From positions 49,391,366 through 49,455,365 of the forward strand of contig NC_088777.1 in NCBI RefSeq assembly GCF_954871325.1: a DNA stretch of 64,000 bases, in the 5' to 3' direction. Shown here one piece after another: positions 12,601 to 25,210 of the stretch. The position numbers were made by a program, and so were the translations under genes. This DNA is from Gordionus sp. m RMFG-2023 (lineage: Eukaryota; Nematomorpha; Gordioida; Chordodea; Parachordodidae). The notes beneath the pieces are model-generated. The model made no database searches. It was not told the DNA's origin and worked only from the letters and a program-made list of their open reading frames with translations. How positions within the stretch are numbered: the first letter of the stretch is position 1; each line of letters opens with the position of its first letter.

Positions 12601-15600
12601 GCCACAAATATAACTTAAAATTCAAAGTATTGGCATGTAACAATCATCTCCGATTTATTAACGCATTCAGGTGGGATGAAAAATAGTTTCAATGTTTTAT
12701 TATCTTACTTGAGCCGGACTATCATAAAATGCACTGCCTGTGATCGATTCAACGTATCCTAAATTTAAGAATAAGGTATATTCATCGTAGATATAGTTTT
12801 TAACTGAAGAATTTTTTTAATTTATCTATAGCTAACATATTACTGTTATAACTACTACTTATAAAAATCGATTTAAATAGATTGTTACAAGTGGATCCAC
12901 TATAAAAAAAAGTGGTTAAAATGAAAAGAAAGATCATTGTGACCTATATTCCCCCCCCCCCACACTGATGACTTAAATGGATTGAATAAGAAAAGGAGGA
13001 GATACAATATTAATTCGATACTTTTTTACCTTCTTCAGTATGAACCCGATCTCGTTCTAATGTATTACCTATGCCTCGCGCTGCGAAGTAAAAAGCGGGG
13101 CCTATACTGCCATCTAGAATGGTATTGCCAGTTCCGGGCAACATTAATTGGTTGATTTCGTCTAATCTTAAAAATATATATTTTTTTTTAAAAAATAAAA
13201 TAATAAATATTATAACCTACGATAATATAATTTAAATAATTTTTTGAATTATATTATCGTTTCTAGGGAGCATTTTCCTAGTGGATCAATTTTTAAATAT
13301 TTATATATTCGAAAGTTTTTTTTTCGGAAATTGATTAAATTTTCTAGTTAGGCTCAAAAATTTCTAATTTAATTTTCTATAGATATGGCGGTGTCTAGCA
13401 GTAGTTCTAAGATATTAGATCCTTTTATTATTTATAAAATCGACAGATATTCTGTTTTGTCCTTAGTTTGTCCAACTTTTGGCAAAAAAATAGTGCATTT
13501 TTTATTGAACGCATTCTTAAAATGTGAAATAGTTGCCATGGGCGGGTTTTAGACAACAAGCGCGCCCACAATTTTTTTTAACCTATCCACCTTGTTTTTT
13601 TTTAAATTTACCCACCCGCCAAGTTATCATAAAAATTTTGTTGAACCGGCCCACCCGATGTTTAAAATATTTTTTTAATGGTTTAATCAGCATTGAAGTT
13701 GTCCAAGGTTTTTTGATTTAACGATAATACTTAGTGGGTATAGATAAAAGAAGAAAAAAATGGTTATAGGCTTTGATATCGGTCCCTTGGCTAGTTATAA
13801 TAAGTATATGCATATGATATATGATATTTACTTTGAAAGCAGTGTCTCTTTACTAACATCCACCTAAAAAGTTTTAAATAAAAAATACATGTTATATTAT
13901 AAAATGGTTAATATTTACCTAGTGGTAATTAGTGGCAATGAGGATTGCCGAATATTTTGTATGCGTGTATGGTAGGGTTTTAGAAAAAAATCAGTGTAAC
14001 CAATTATTCAATTTTGAATCATTTATAACATGCGTTTTTTATTTTTAAAAAAAATTTCTTGATTTTACCGATATTGCGCATGTGTTTGTATAGTGCCTTA
14101 AATAATTTTAAAGTTCCGGGATAAAATTTTGAATTAATTTTAATGAGATATTTCCTATAGATTTTTAAGTCACCTAAAAATTACACAAAGAGAATTGGCT
14201 AAAATTCACAGGATTAGGTACACTATACACATCTTGGAATACAATTCCGGCCAAATAAAATCTTCAAAAATTAAAAAACGCTGGCTGTAAATGATTCAAG
14301 GAATTAGTAATGCTGTATCTAGATTAAAAATATCGTATCGGCATCTTATTTAATGTATCTATTTATAGATACATTAGGACATAATTTAATTTTACATTCC
14401 TTGTTATATGAAATTTGATCTCATTCTTATTTAATTATCAAATATTTGCCTGAGTTTATTTATGTTCAATCCAGGAGAAATTTTATTTAACAATGGATGG
14501 CGAAAATATGGTATTAATAATAATGTTTCTAAATATGATAAATTTTTAGATGATTACTATTAGTGATCTGATGAAGAAGAAAAAATCAACCCAACATCAG
14601 CAAATTCTTAAACTTGATTGGAACCGACTTCAAATGCCAAAAAACTATGATAGAAAATTAATGATATTAATGGCAGAAAAAAAAGAAAGATTTAATATTA
14701 TATATTTTTCGACACCTATAAAGAGGACATAAATTTTAAAACTCATCAAACTTTGACCGATTATTCTAAAAATGAATGCTGTCATTATATTGTATTTATA
14801 TACGTTATCCTTCCTAATATTAAAGTATTCTCCAAACTTTCCAGTATGGCAGTTGAAAGACCTTTAGTGTGGTAAAATTTTTTCAAACGGAGATGCCCAA
14901 CCCAAGTGATAAAAACTATGAGATTGTTTTATTAATAAAAGACAGCGATACTATTTCTATAACAAAAATAAAATACCAAACTGATGGTTCAATTCACAAT
15001 TTGAGTTTTAAAATAGATTTTCAATTCTGGCATCATGAACACTTTCAATGATTATAATTTTTAAAAAAAACGTATATCAATTGTATGTTAAGGGAAATTG
15101 TATTCGTATCAAAGATGGAGCATGCATCTGTATTTAAATAATTTCTTAGCGTAGGTATCTAGATACATTTAAAATGTAGATACAATCTACAACATAAACA
15201 TATATTTTATAAAACCTCTACAAAATTCCAATTCCGTATCCCCTTCGAGCGCCGCCCAAGATATTCATAAGCCTTTTTCGCGTTTATCCTATCCTTAGCG
15301 CCATCTATATCAGTGTTTAGATCACGGGTGACATTATCTTTCGAGTAAGTTTTAGTTTTACAGTAGATCAATTTGCCCCATCTTGGTTTCTGATCATCAT
15401 AAAATACGACGTTTAGGAGGTCGATACTGTCCTTTGTATCAACTAAGCTTAAATAATTTTTTAAAATTATTATATGTATTTTTTTAACCTATAAACTCAA
15501 ATATTTTTGTTTGAAAAGAGAAAAAAAGTTTACACATTGTTACATTATACGTCCCAACAATTCAAGTTATGATTGGACAGAAAATTCCAAAATATGTAAA

Positions 15601-17578
15601 TATGTTGTTTTATTTTACTCACTCGTCAATGAGGCAAGCTAATATCAGGCAATCAATGCCCCCGCTAAATAAAATGGCTATCTTGGAATGCGCACAATCA
15701 AAGTTTTTACCATTGATATTGTTATTGTGATTTAGACCAAAAGCATTGTAATTCATTGCATGATTGGGATGGGATTTGCAACGTCTGCATAGTTTTGGCA
15801 CAACAGAAGATCTCAATCTTAGGTGGGCAGAACGATACAAAAGGTAAGTGAACTGCGATAATATTTCCTTATTCTTGGAAGCTTTGTTTAATTATTAATT
15901 TATAAAATTTACATTGCAACAATATATTAAGATAATTTTAAGACTGTGTGCATAATTTGATTTTAGTATATAATGAATTTCTTATAAAAGATAATAACTT
16001 TGATTTGAGTTTAAAAAAAATATAAATTAAACTTATGATCATGAAGAATGCAAAAATATGTAGCAAACATATTCAGACTCGTGTTATAAGACTATAAAAT
16101 GAACCCTGTACAAATGGATCAGAGTTCAACTTGTCTTCCCTTTAGTCAAATTATATAGCTCAATTAGATAGATTTTCTCAAATTCAAATAAAATAAGTTA
16201 TAACCAGATTTTTAACTAGGACACCCCATTTTTAATTTGTTTTAAATTTACATTAAATAAATATTTTGATTTGGAATGAGTCACAAAGACATGTTACCTG
16301 TGTAAATTTAAATAGGCATTCTTTTTAGGTTGTTTAGAAGAATCTATATAGACAGCTAACAGACTACTATTTAGAAATAAGACAAGTCAGGACCACGACA
16401 TAAGTGATTACAATTTTTCAGTTTTGTTGAAATATAATGTTTCAACAGTTTCAATAAAACAAAATTTGAATAAAATTCAGGCCTATTTTTAGATTAAAAT
16501 TTATCAGATCAGACTTGGATTTTTTAAAAAGGATTGATAGGACAAAATTTTCCTGATTCAGGTTGAACCTCTCACATATTTGAAATCACATGCAAGATAA
16601 ATTTTAAAAACCTGATCCCAACCCAGTATATAAAAAAATTCTGAGGTTAGAAAATTGAAGAATTAAACAGAACAATAATATAATAAAAAGTTTGCAAAAT
16701 AATATATTTGGGCTTACTTCTTGAAAAAATATTAGACATGACATCCAGATAAGATTGACCAAAGTTTTGGGTTGTAGATAGTAATCTATAAGGACATGCT
16801 ATTATCTCCTTAAAACATTTTTATATATAGAATAACTTATTGATTACTTTATAAGGGTAATAATGTATATTAAAAGGAATGTCTCCTTTAACATGTAATT
16901 TATAAAGGCCTGGGTTTAATTCTATAAATTCCTATATATATTTATTTAAAGAAAATTAAAAATAATTTTTTACATGATTGCATGTATTTTGTGGAAAAAT
17001 TGAAGATAAAATTAAAGAGCCATTAATATTCTTTGATAATAATAGGCTCCTTCTACCAATAACATCTTTACCAAACCATAAAATATTTTTGTTTGACTAA
17101 ATATAAATATGTTTTAAGCATTTCATTTTGAACAATACTTGCCAATATATAAAAGCAAAGGGTCCCTTTAACTTATTAAATACTAAGTTTGTGTCTTCAT
17201 GATCTAAAAGTTTAAATAAAATTTCTGTATCAGATTGATTAGAAGTTAGCTAAAATAAATAATAAATAAAAGCATATTTATTAATAAAAACATCTATCCC
17301 ATCAAAAATTTCCCCATTCCACAATAAAATATTATGGTTTGATATTTGGGGCTGTTTACAAATATCTTTGCCTCTAATATGTAATACACTTGCTACAAAA
17401 TTAATTTCATAGGAGTCAATACTAATATTATAGGAATTTAAGCAATCAGGCCCCCTTTTATGTAACTGGTCTCTAATGTATTGCTATGATTCTGGTGAAT
17501 ATAAAACAATAATTATTTCTATTTTACTGTGTTTAAAAAGTTTTCTTTGTCATGTATGTAGCAAAATATTCCACACAT
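9614..17578 (-). CDS. ASNSD1: Asparagine synthetase domain-containing protein 1, 15 proposed exons
   Basis: Proposed exons (minus order): 17528-17578, 17292-17483, 17139-17249, 16974-17096, 16848-16931, 16718-16808, 15623-15881, 15216-15447, a 28-base exon at 14073-14100, 13030-13161, 12709-12758, 11403-11470, 9962-10045, 9811-9901, 9614-9754. All junctions are GT..AG and phases agree, giving 578 codons (human ASNSD1 is 643). The N-terminal glutamine amidotransferase-like part starts MCGIFC (Cys2) and contains HKRGPD, VLHIRG and [11 protein letters not shown] (residues about 70-80) and [13 protein letters not shown]. The synthetase-like part has the PP-loop FSGGID (289-294), [41 protein letters not shown] (457-470), [24 protein letters not shown] and [11 protein letters not shown]. 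The PP-loop has Cys295 where SGGxDS has Ser. Least sure are the 28-base exon and the 5' end of the 15623-15881 exon. AATAAA follows the stop. Biochemical role of the family is poorly known. Confidence 0.9.
12136..12600. mobile_element. Old hAT-type element in ASNSD1 intron
   Basis: 465 bases between CAGGGTTGCCAGGTTGA and AAACCTGGTAACCCTG, an imperfect inverted pair. Flanks ACCACACA and GCCACAAA agree at 6 of 8 positions, as expected for a decayed 8-base target duplication. It sits between exons 12709-12758 and 11403-11470. Confidence 0.65.
14073..14100 (-). CDS. ASNSD1: Proposed 28-base internal exon of ASNSD1
   Basis: The exons ending WNFVE and starting with [10 protein letters not shown] do not join in phase directly. 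A segment with acceptor TTTAAG and donor GTAAAATC encodes ALYKHMRNI and corrects the phase on both sides. It fits the length and character of the variable loop at this place in the family (aligned stretch in human ASNSD1 is longer). Supported only by splice signals and phase. Confidence 0.5.
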
Positions 17579-17699
17579 TCAAAAATTTAAAAAACCCATA
17601 ACCCAACATAGCAAGAGTGAATATAGAGTGTCACTAACATGGATTTATAGATTTGTAAACGCACATTTAATAGATAGGGTCGTCAATCAAGAGCTAGAT

Positions 17700-18250
17700 A
17701 TTATGGGTGCTAAAGCACCCTTCTTTTTAAATTAGCACTATACCTATAAAAATACCGATGGAATATATTTTTTTAAACTTTCTTTTATCTATAATAAAAA
17801 ATAGGCTGATAATAAATCTATATTAAAATTACATTTAAAAAGAAATTAAGTAGTTTAAAGGGCAAAAAAAGCTCTTTGAGATCTGAGGATGCTAAGATAG
17901 TTGCTTCGAAACCCAGCGATTTGAGTTAATTGTAACATTTTAAAAGAGTATTTATTGTGAATTTCTTTTGCCTAAAATCTTTAAAATAATAGCCAAGAGT
18001 CTTAGGGACCCATTGATATATCATAAAGTAAAAATTAGAAATGTCTAGGTACTTTTTAATTTTTAACTCTTCGGGTATAATAATCAGATACATGGTGAGG
18101 TTAGAGGAAAATTGGGAGACACAAGTGAAATCCCAAATAAGGGGTTTTTCACTATTAAAATTAATTTCAAAAAATAAATAATATTAAAATAATCTATATC
18201 ATCATCTAAAACCACTATTTCTATAGTTTTAATTTTCAAAATTTTAACTT
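17700..18250 (-). pseudogene. Decayed retroelement-associated open frame with PLIWDFTC motif
   Basis: A minus-strand frame (about 17935-18170) reads KPLIWDFTC, then after a spacer KKYLDISNFYFMIYQ and KTLGYYF. This recalls a frame, common in animal genomes near reverse-transcriptase genes, that carries a PW..GKPLTWDVT box followed by KY..L...Y.F.P...ETLG. A second trace of the same type is at 42560-42841. Function unknown; no intact start or end can be set. The frame begins about 360 bases upstream of the ASNSD1 start, so part could also be ASNSD1 leader. Confidence 0.35.
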
Positions 18251-18594
18251 AACTCTTCGTGATGTTAAGAATATTATTACTATCCCCAAAAGATTTTGTA
18301 ACTGGTTTTTAAATTGCTAAAAATTGTACTTTATTCGATCTAAAACCAAATTTATCAATATTGTTACATCATAAAAGCTCTTTAATGCTACTTTGCCTTA
18401 AAATTTTTACAGCCAAATAAAATATATAAACCATTTTTTAATCTGGTTAATAAACTAAATTGTTATATTCTTATTTTAGCGAATAGAACCATTATTTACA
18501 TTTATTTATTTCTATAATTTATTCACAATGTGTATCAGTTTTCATTGACATTTTATTTAGTATAATTTAACCATAAGGTGCAACTTAATTACAA

Positions 18595-19430
18595 ATGGCG
18601 ATATATATTACACATTAATGGATATCGTCCAAATACACTCCAGACATCGTACCATCTTTCAAAACATTGTTCATGTAAAGCTGGAAAATAGTTTTTGCGC
18701 ACGAAAGCCCAAACGGCATCCTTCGGTATCGAAAATATCCTTTATGTGTTGAGATGACCAAATATTCTTGGGACTCTGGCTCAACGGCCATTTGTAGATA
18801 CGCGTCCTTTAAATCTATCACCGTAAAACGCCCCCTCCCCGAATCTTAACCAATAAGTCATCCAGCATAGGAATAACGTGATGATCATATATTAGATGGG
18901 GATTTAAACTCACCTTGAAATCTGCGCAGATACAAATCTCGCCATTGTTTATCCTGACATTTACTGTTGGAGTTTCCCATGGCACCCTAGTTATAGAGGA
19001 ATCGATGGGCTCTAAAATCTTAACAGCCACAAGGCGATCCAGTTCTAGTTCAACCGCTCTGCGTAACGGAAATGGCACTCGACGAGCTGGAAACGATTTT
19101 GGAACAGCCGTATCTTTTAATTGGAGTCGCACCGCGAAATTACGTATCAACCCCGGTTTGCCGTCAAAAACAGCTTTAAACTGTTTAGCTAACAAATGCC
19201 CCATTGAGTCTTCCGTTAGTGACATCCTCGATCCGTGTTAGCATCGATTGTATTCGAACGGCCCATCGGGGCTTCGGCCCGCGGGGCACCGATTGTATTT
19301 GAGCGGCCCATCGGGGCATCGTTGGTTTGGTGGCAATTTGATGTTTTTGTTTTTCTATTCGTTTTGAGAACCTGTTGTATGCTTACCTGTCTCAGTAACT
19401 CAAACCCAAATGCTAAAATCCATGGCAACC
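18595..19430 (-). mobile_element. Fossil Ty3/gypsy-type reverse transcriptase fragment
   Basis: Remains of a Ty3/gypsy-class pol gene on the minus strand. Recognisable parts are the region before the palm (IRNFAVRLQLKDTAVP, about 19120) and the fingers/palm stretch MIDLKDAYLQMAVEP with RYRRMPFGLS, ending in GVYLDDI near 18620. It is broken, with a few interruptions, truncated at both ends, and no LTRs were seen. At 19240-19320 a G+C-rich unit of about 50 bases (CGATTGTATTCGAACGGCCC-like) occurs twice. Confidence 0.75.
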
Positions 19431-19439
19431 CAAACAGAG

Positions 19440-20630
19440 GTAGGTCATTTGACTTTATTATAATAACAGATAAATTGCGAAAAAATCATATCTAACTGGC
19501 AAATATAATATATATTATGATAAAATATTACAATAGATTACTTCTTTACTACACTTATAAATTATTAAAATAATATTAATATATATAATTTCATATCTAA
19601 ATAATAATTTAAGAACCATTAAGCTAAAATAATTATCATCTTGATCATTAACGATTGAAAGGCTGTATATTAATCATTTGCATCGATCCTAATTTTTCAA
19701 GCCCGGCCCGAACCCGATTTTGTTTTCCATTTGTACCGAAATAAAAATTATTTGTCAGCACGAAAGAATTATTTATAAATTTAATTTTATATAAAAAAAA
19801 TAATTCTCATAAAAAGATATCTCATTATATATTATTTATGTAAAATTTTATTTTTATTATTATATATATATATAGGGAAATTTTTTTTTGTTGTATATAA
19901 TATTTAATTTTTAACGATAACGCTAAAGTCTAACTTTTTTCAGACGTAACGAAGTAAAACCTGTTTCTTTTTTTTGAAGTAAAGTTTACAGAAATACATC
20001 ATATATATATAAATATAATAGGTATTCTTAGTGATACAATTATCGGAAAAGGATATAAACTTTGACTAATAAAATATTATAGGTAACGCTGTTCCATTAC
20101 ACACAAATGTAAGAGGATAGTAGATTATTCTTAGATTTATGCTTGAAACAATAATTTTTAATATAATATTACTATTTAGTTTTTTAATATGTTTGCCATA
20201 GGACTAAAAATCCCAAGAGGATTATCTTCATTTTAATAATTAATGTTTGGCTTATTTATATGTCTTTGTTATGATCACCATTAATAGATATAAAGTGCTA
20301 TAAAATGCTCATTTAGCGATTAAGAATTCTTGAGAGAAACAAAACTCTAATTACCTAGCAATAATATAATAATTTGTGTAATCATTCTAGTCAACAAAAT
20401 CTATGCAACCTAGAATTATTTATAACCAAATATTAAAAAATATGGGCGCATTGCTACTACAGGTTACTGTATATTGTATAAGAATGTTGAAATTGATTTA
20501 TGCAGTATTTACTGAAAACTTGTATATATATATTTATACATATATGAATGATATAAAGCACAAATTATAAATTGAAATAAGGCAATTATTTTGTAATTTT
20601 TAAATTAAATTTCTTCTTTTTTTGAAAAAA
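19440..20630. other. A+T-rich intergenic DNA, no gene seen
   Basis: Downstream of the IGFBP-like gene; long A/T runs and (TA)n stretches. I see no coding, RNA or transposon signal. Confidence 0.5.
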
Positions 20631-20638
20631 AATAATTC

Positions 20639-20749
20639 TTATGAATCTTTGAGGCATTTTCCTATGCTGTACTGATTCGGCTGTTGACATTTGAATCCTT
20701 GTTTGCAATGGCCTTGTGTCCAATATTCACCGCATGGTTCTCCTTCCTC
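20639..20749 (-). CDS. Alternative last exon 3b of IGFBP-like gene, soluble C-terminus
   Basis: Acceptor TTACTAG, then EPCGEYWTQGHCKQGFKC and IGKCLKDS with a stop. Cysteine spacing (9, 6 and 11 positions apart) parallels exon 3a (10, 6 and 15). There is no hydrophobic tail. Homology of 3a and 3b suggests tandem exon duplication. Confidence 0.75.
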   Translation of the reverse strand, partial: EEGEPCGEYWTQGHCKQGFKCQQPNQYSIGKCLKDS

Positions 20750-23700
20750 CTAGTAATAGTAATTTTTTTTTTTAAAATCATTATAAGAAAAATTTAGCTT
20801 ACTTAGGAATTGGTGCTTTAATTATTAATTTTTTGAAAGTTTTGTGCGTAAAGATTAGAAGTTCCTAAGAAATCGATCATTTTTGATAAGGTGTCTAATA
20901 ATCAAAAATATAAGAAACTTCCAGACTCAAGCCTAGGTTCAAATTTATATTATAAATAAGGAAAAATAATCTCATGTCGTATACTTATTTTATCATCTCT
21001 TGGCTAACATAATTAACTATTAGAAGTTTTGAATAATTATTTTCTTTTTCTTTCTCCACCTAATAATGGTCCCACATCTAAACCTTACAAATATTTGACC
21101 TTCAAAATCCAATTTTTATGGCAATAGTTCCTATTACCTTAAGTAGGAATCTTTGGTGATGGGGCTTTTCAATTAAAAAAAATAACTGATGGGGCTCTAT
21201 CTAGGACAAAGGATCTCTTTAGAGTCTGTCAATCTAATTTCCTGACCATCCACTCCTCCCTTAGATGACCCCAAGCCTTTTTTATAAATTTTTGATCGTT
21301 CCATTTTTAGGAAATATTTTTATTTTTATCTCTAATTCTTATAATTAACTATATAATGTTTTATATATAATATTTCTGTTATTATTTAATCTCCAGATAT
21401 AATAAATATTGTACATTCAAAATCTCTTTGAATTAAAATCCTTTTTTTTAAAATAAAAAACACTCTTATACTAATTTTAATATCTTATAAGGGAAAATAT
21501 AATTATTATTTTTCGGGCCAGTTTAATATTTAATTGACGATGTTACTACTTTCAGAGCCAGGGTGATGGAGTTATAGCCAAATGTATTAAAAAAATATTA
21601 TTGTTTTATAAATCGTTAATAATAACAATAATAAAAATGATATCAAAATTATCACCTATCAAATCGGATTAAAAATTTATTTTTTTAAATTAAACGCTAT
21701 AAAAAATCAGGAAGTGACTTTATCTTAAAAATGTATCCAAAATTGTTTTATATAACCATTGATAGTATTTATTCGAGATTAGTATTTGTTTTTTTTATAA
21801 AATTGCCATAATTTATAATTAGTATCCGAGATAAGGTGTAGTGTTTTAAAATACGGCTAACTCAATATTTCATCCAGAAAAATATTAAGCAAAGCCTGAA
21901 GATTCTGTTTATAGAAGGAACGAAGGTCTAGACATACATTATCGAAATATCGAGTCTTAGGCCATATTTATCTGGATCGAGTTAGCTAAAAATCTGCTCA
22001 AAACGAGCCCTTTAACAACACTAATAAGGTGGAAAAGAGGAAAGGGGGGTTGAATTTGAGTAGGTATTTTCACTGGAGTCATTTTAGATCTACTCTTTGA
22101 AAAAACTTTGCCGGATTATTGCACTTTTTAAAATATAATTTTTTATTAGGGCGTGTTTCAAATTAAATGAAGGAATAGAAAGAGCTATCGTTGACCTTGT
22201 CCCCAACGATGCCACTGCTTATTAAATAATAATTATTCAGGGATCATATATAGTAGGATATATTTAATTTGTTTGTTCGCGTTTCACTAAATTCAGGTTT
22301 TTCTTACAAAATGGATAATAGTCGGTATAGTAATAAAAAGTAAAATAAAATAACAATTGAAAATAACTTTTGGGTATTCGGTTATGCATATCCCTTTTGA
22401 TTGAAGCGGCTCTTCGTAGCTTTCGTATTTACATATGAATCCTCTAGAACATTTGCCCGATGTTCGAAATGGCCCCCCACACTCTTCATCTTTCACCTAA
22501 GGATATTCATTAAATAAGTGTGTAATCAGAATTATTTTCTTATACGAAGTAAATATTCTACGTTCTACATAATTTTAAATGTTGGAATATAAAATTCTTT
22601 AGAAAAAAATCTTCAAGAATTGAATGCAGTTTAATTATTTCAATATACCTTTGCGCAAACATCGCAACATCCACAAGCGTCCTTAGTTATGTCGCCTTTG
22701 CAATCCGTCGGCGTAGGCGTCGAACATTTATTCGGAAGATTGTGACAAGGACAAGATAGAGCATCTACAAGTCTTTTTATATTAAAAAAAATTTAAATTT
22801 TCTAATTCAAAAGTATCGATTATGAATCAGGAACGGATCATTTTCTAAAATTTTGTTTTTTGGTTTGACGAAGACAGCTGATTAATTAGATTTTATCAAG
22901 CCGACAACTTTCAATTTGAACATTCAACACTACGCTAACCGTTGTTGACCTTAAAAGAACTCAAAATTTTTTTTTTTATTAACCAATCAAAATAAAGATG
23001 ACCCCTCAAATAATACGAGAGGACCTGAAGACCAAACCCAGTCGAGGCTAAAAAATATTTTTTTTGGGAAATAAAACCTAGGTTGGACAAAATAATAATA
23101 TTTTTTTAAAAATATTTCAATTAAAATTAACTTAAAAATTCACTTGCCGTTTATATTTTCAATTTCTCTCTTTTCATACCAATCTACTATAAGACCCAAA
23201 ATTATTTAAAGATAATTAAATTTAAAAAATAAAACCCGGACCTGAACCTACAGTATTCTAAAAAGGGGGAGGGGGTGGGTTAAGTAGGGCCTAACAATTT
23301 GATCTTCGCAAGTTTCTAAAATAATATTGATATTTTTAAAAGTGAATGTTGGTATCCGACAGTTTACCACGAATTATTTGTAAGTAATCAGTATTTTAGC
23401 CAAAAGCAAGGCTTTAAAATTTAGTTCAAGAGATTCTTTCATGTGGCACCTATTTCCTCGTAATATAAGAGGCCTCATTAAATATATTTTTTTGGCTAAA
23501 ATCTAGATTTTTCTTAAATCGGCTTAATCGAGGGCCTCGATAACACCAATCATACAGAATAAATTTCTTCAATTTTACAAGAGGCCAAAAAGACCTTTTT
23601 TTAAAAAAAAATATAAATAATCGTAATTCAGAAATTTTTATTCGCGAATAACCAATATAAGTATGATTGTTGTAATTATTTAAATATTGTAATAAATTTA

Positions 23701-24235
23701 TTTATAAAATTCATTTAAGTATTATAGTCTTTTGGAAAATTTATATGATTATTTATTGGATTTCACCCTATCACCGTTCATTTTACCTTGAAACTTTTGT
23801 TCAAATAAGAGTCTAACCTTTAAAGAATTGTTCATTCAAAATTGATCAAAATGGTATATCTTTTTCTTTTTTTTAAAATATTAAACTAAATATTATGTGA
23901 GAGTGAATGAGCTGCAATTTGTTTATGTAAATATAGACGAAAAGTTTTTTTTTTCGCATAAAATTTTCAAGGGACATTTTTATATTTATTTAAAAATAAA
24001 TATGTGGATATAGCTATCTCCAAATTTAATAATTAACATTTGATTTTCAGTAAGTAGCAAATGGGGGAAAATATTACAAAGTTTTTTTAAATTTACCTTA
24101 GTTGATTTTGGTAATATTTATTTCCCTATGCTTTAAAAATATGTAAGGAAAATTTATATCGATTTGTTAAACTTACCTATTAGAATTGAATAAGACTAAT
24201 ATAAGTCCAAAACACAATTTTACAGCAATTTCCAT
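20639..24235 (-). CDS. Secreted single IGFBP-domain protein with alternative last exons
   Basis: Small secreted cysteine-rich protein of the kind that binds insulin-like peptides (related to arthropod single-insulin-binding-domain proteins and molluscan perlustrin). Exon 1 (24177-24235) encodes the signal peptide MEIAVKLCFGLILVLFNSN. Exon 2 (22649-22772) carries eight cysteines, including CPCHNL and the IGFBP signature ACGCCDVCAK (residues 52-61). It ends in phase 0 and can splice to either of two homologous phase-0 last exons: 3a (22293-22496, starts VKDEECGGPF) or 3b (20639-20749, starts EEGEPCGEYW). Each adds exactly four cysteines, giving the 12 of the N-terminal IGFBP fold. Predicted products are 128 residues (3a, with a hydrophobic tail) and 97 residues (3b, soluble). 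A GTAAGA donor at 22302-22307 inside 3a would also join 3a to 3b in phase, a less likely 160-residue form. A hAT MITE lies between 3a and 3b. Confidence 0.85.
21839..22023. mobile_element. hAT MITE family 1 (TAGTGTTG), between alternative exons
   Basis: 185 bases, from TAGTGTTTTAAAATACGGC to CCCTTTAACAACACTA. Exact 8-base target duplication ATAAGGTG on both sides (21831-21838, 22024-22031). Same family as 29886-30108, 57657-57874 and 63329-63543. Confidence 0.9.
22293..22496 (-). CDS. Alternative last exon 3a of IGFBP-like gene, hydrophobic C-tail
   Basis: Acceptor CCTTAG, then ECGGPFRTSGKCSRGFICKY and GIC complete the 12-cysteine IGFBP fold. The exon continues into VIFNCYFILLFITIPTIIHF followed by VRKT and a stop, which would be a membrane anchor or a lipid-anchor signal. 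Intron 22497-22648 is 152 bases, the shortest route from exon 2. Confidence 0.75.
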   Translation of the reverse strand: MKDEECGGPFRTSGKCSRGFICKYESYEEPLQSKGICITEYPKVIFNCYFILLFITIPTIIHFVRKT

Positions 24236-24239
24236 ATTT

Positions 24240-25202
24240 TAAGATATGAATTTTTTTTTTTAAATTAAAATAAATTAAAAGCTTTTCAAGAACGTTTTTA
24301 AAACTATTGTTAATAATAAATGTTTTTAAATATTTTGTCCTTATCTTTTAAAAAAATTATAAAAATGATCATGGCTATATATTTCGAGTTTGAGAACAAT
24401 GCTGTTATCTTGCATTTACAATAAATGTTCTTGTGATGGACTAGTTTAATGTAGGATTAGATAGATCAAGGCCAAAATGACTAAAATTATATTATTCTCA
24501 AAAATAGAATAGACCGGGAGTAGTCGGTACAATAAGCTTCAGTTTATTTTAACTCTGTAAAGTTTCGATTTTGAAATTTTATTTTAGAGTAAACATTATA
24601 ATAATATCTATATCTTTGGTAGTGGCAAATATTTTTAAAATGTGTTCGTATAAGGTCAAAATTAAAAAAAAAAAATTTTCAAATTACATTTTAAATATTT
24701 TTTTCATTATAAAAATAGAAATAGTATTAAAAGTTGTGTTTATAAAACCCTCTTTTAATATTTTGGAAAAGTTTTAAAAATCATATGTAACTCATGTTTA
24801 AATATATATTTCAAAAGTGTTTAGTGATTATTAGTATCTACAACTATATTACGCGTAAAGGATATAGTGAAAATATCTGTAATAAATTCTATACGATAAA
24901 TGGAATTAAATTAGGAGAGAGCGATATGAATGCAAGGCCTAAAGACTTTTGGTTGGGACCGAGCGCGCGTGTCTAGATAGTATTAATTTTAATTTTAATT
25001 CGATATTTTTATTTATTTAATCAACTACATCTTTATTTATATTTTATTATATAGAATAAAACTTTCTAAAACACATTTAAATATTATACATATTTCATTT
25101 TTGCAAAAATATTTTTGCCACATTTTCTTTTTGGAGAATTTTTTAAAAAAAATATGCTTTTAATTAACCTATGTCAACTAAAATAAATTTATAATGTTCA
25201 TT
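24240..25202. other. Intergenic DNA with two unrecognised short plus-strand frames
   Basis: Frames at 24571-24777 (68 codons, Lys/Ile/Phe-rich) and 24794-24976 (60 codons, ending DMNARPKDFWLGPSARV) are open. The second ends in an unusually G+C-rich, protein-like stretch. Nothing is recognised and the start codon contexts are weak, so neither is called a gene. Confidence 0.25.
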
Positions 25203-25210
25203 GTGATACT

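Noticed and set aside
13540-13660. G+C-rich words (GGGCGGGTTTT, CCCACCCGCC) as a hAT copy
   Set aside because: Composition recalls the 25211-25602 family, but no termini or duplication are present.
14300-15190. Possible transposon with GTATCTAGATACATT-like ends inside an ASNSD1 intron
   Set aside because: Such words recur at scattered places (25810, 46690), but no inverted ends with a duplication could be set; frames at 14550 and 14869 have no motif.
17579-17700. Upstream short frame as counterpart of the ASNSD1 leader protein ASDURF of vertebrates
   Set aside because: Only a 17-codon frame lies just upstream (starts MLVTLYIHS), with no resemblance to ASDURF.
18915-19241. 108-codon plus-strand frame
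   Set aside because: Shadow of the fossil reverse transcriptase on the minus strand.
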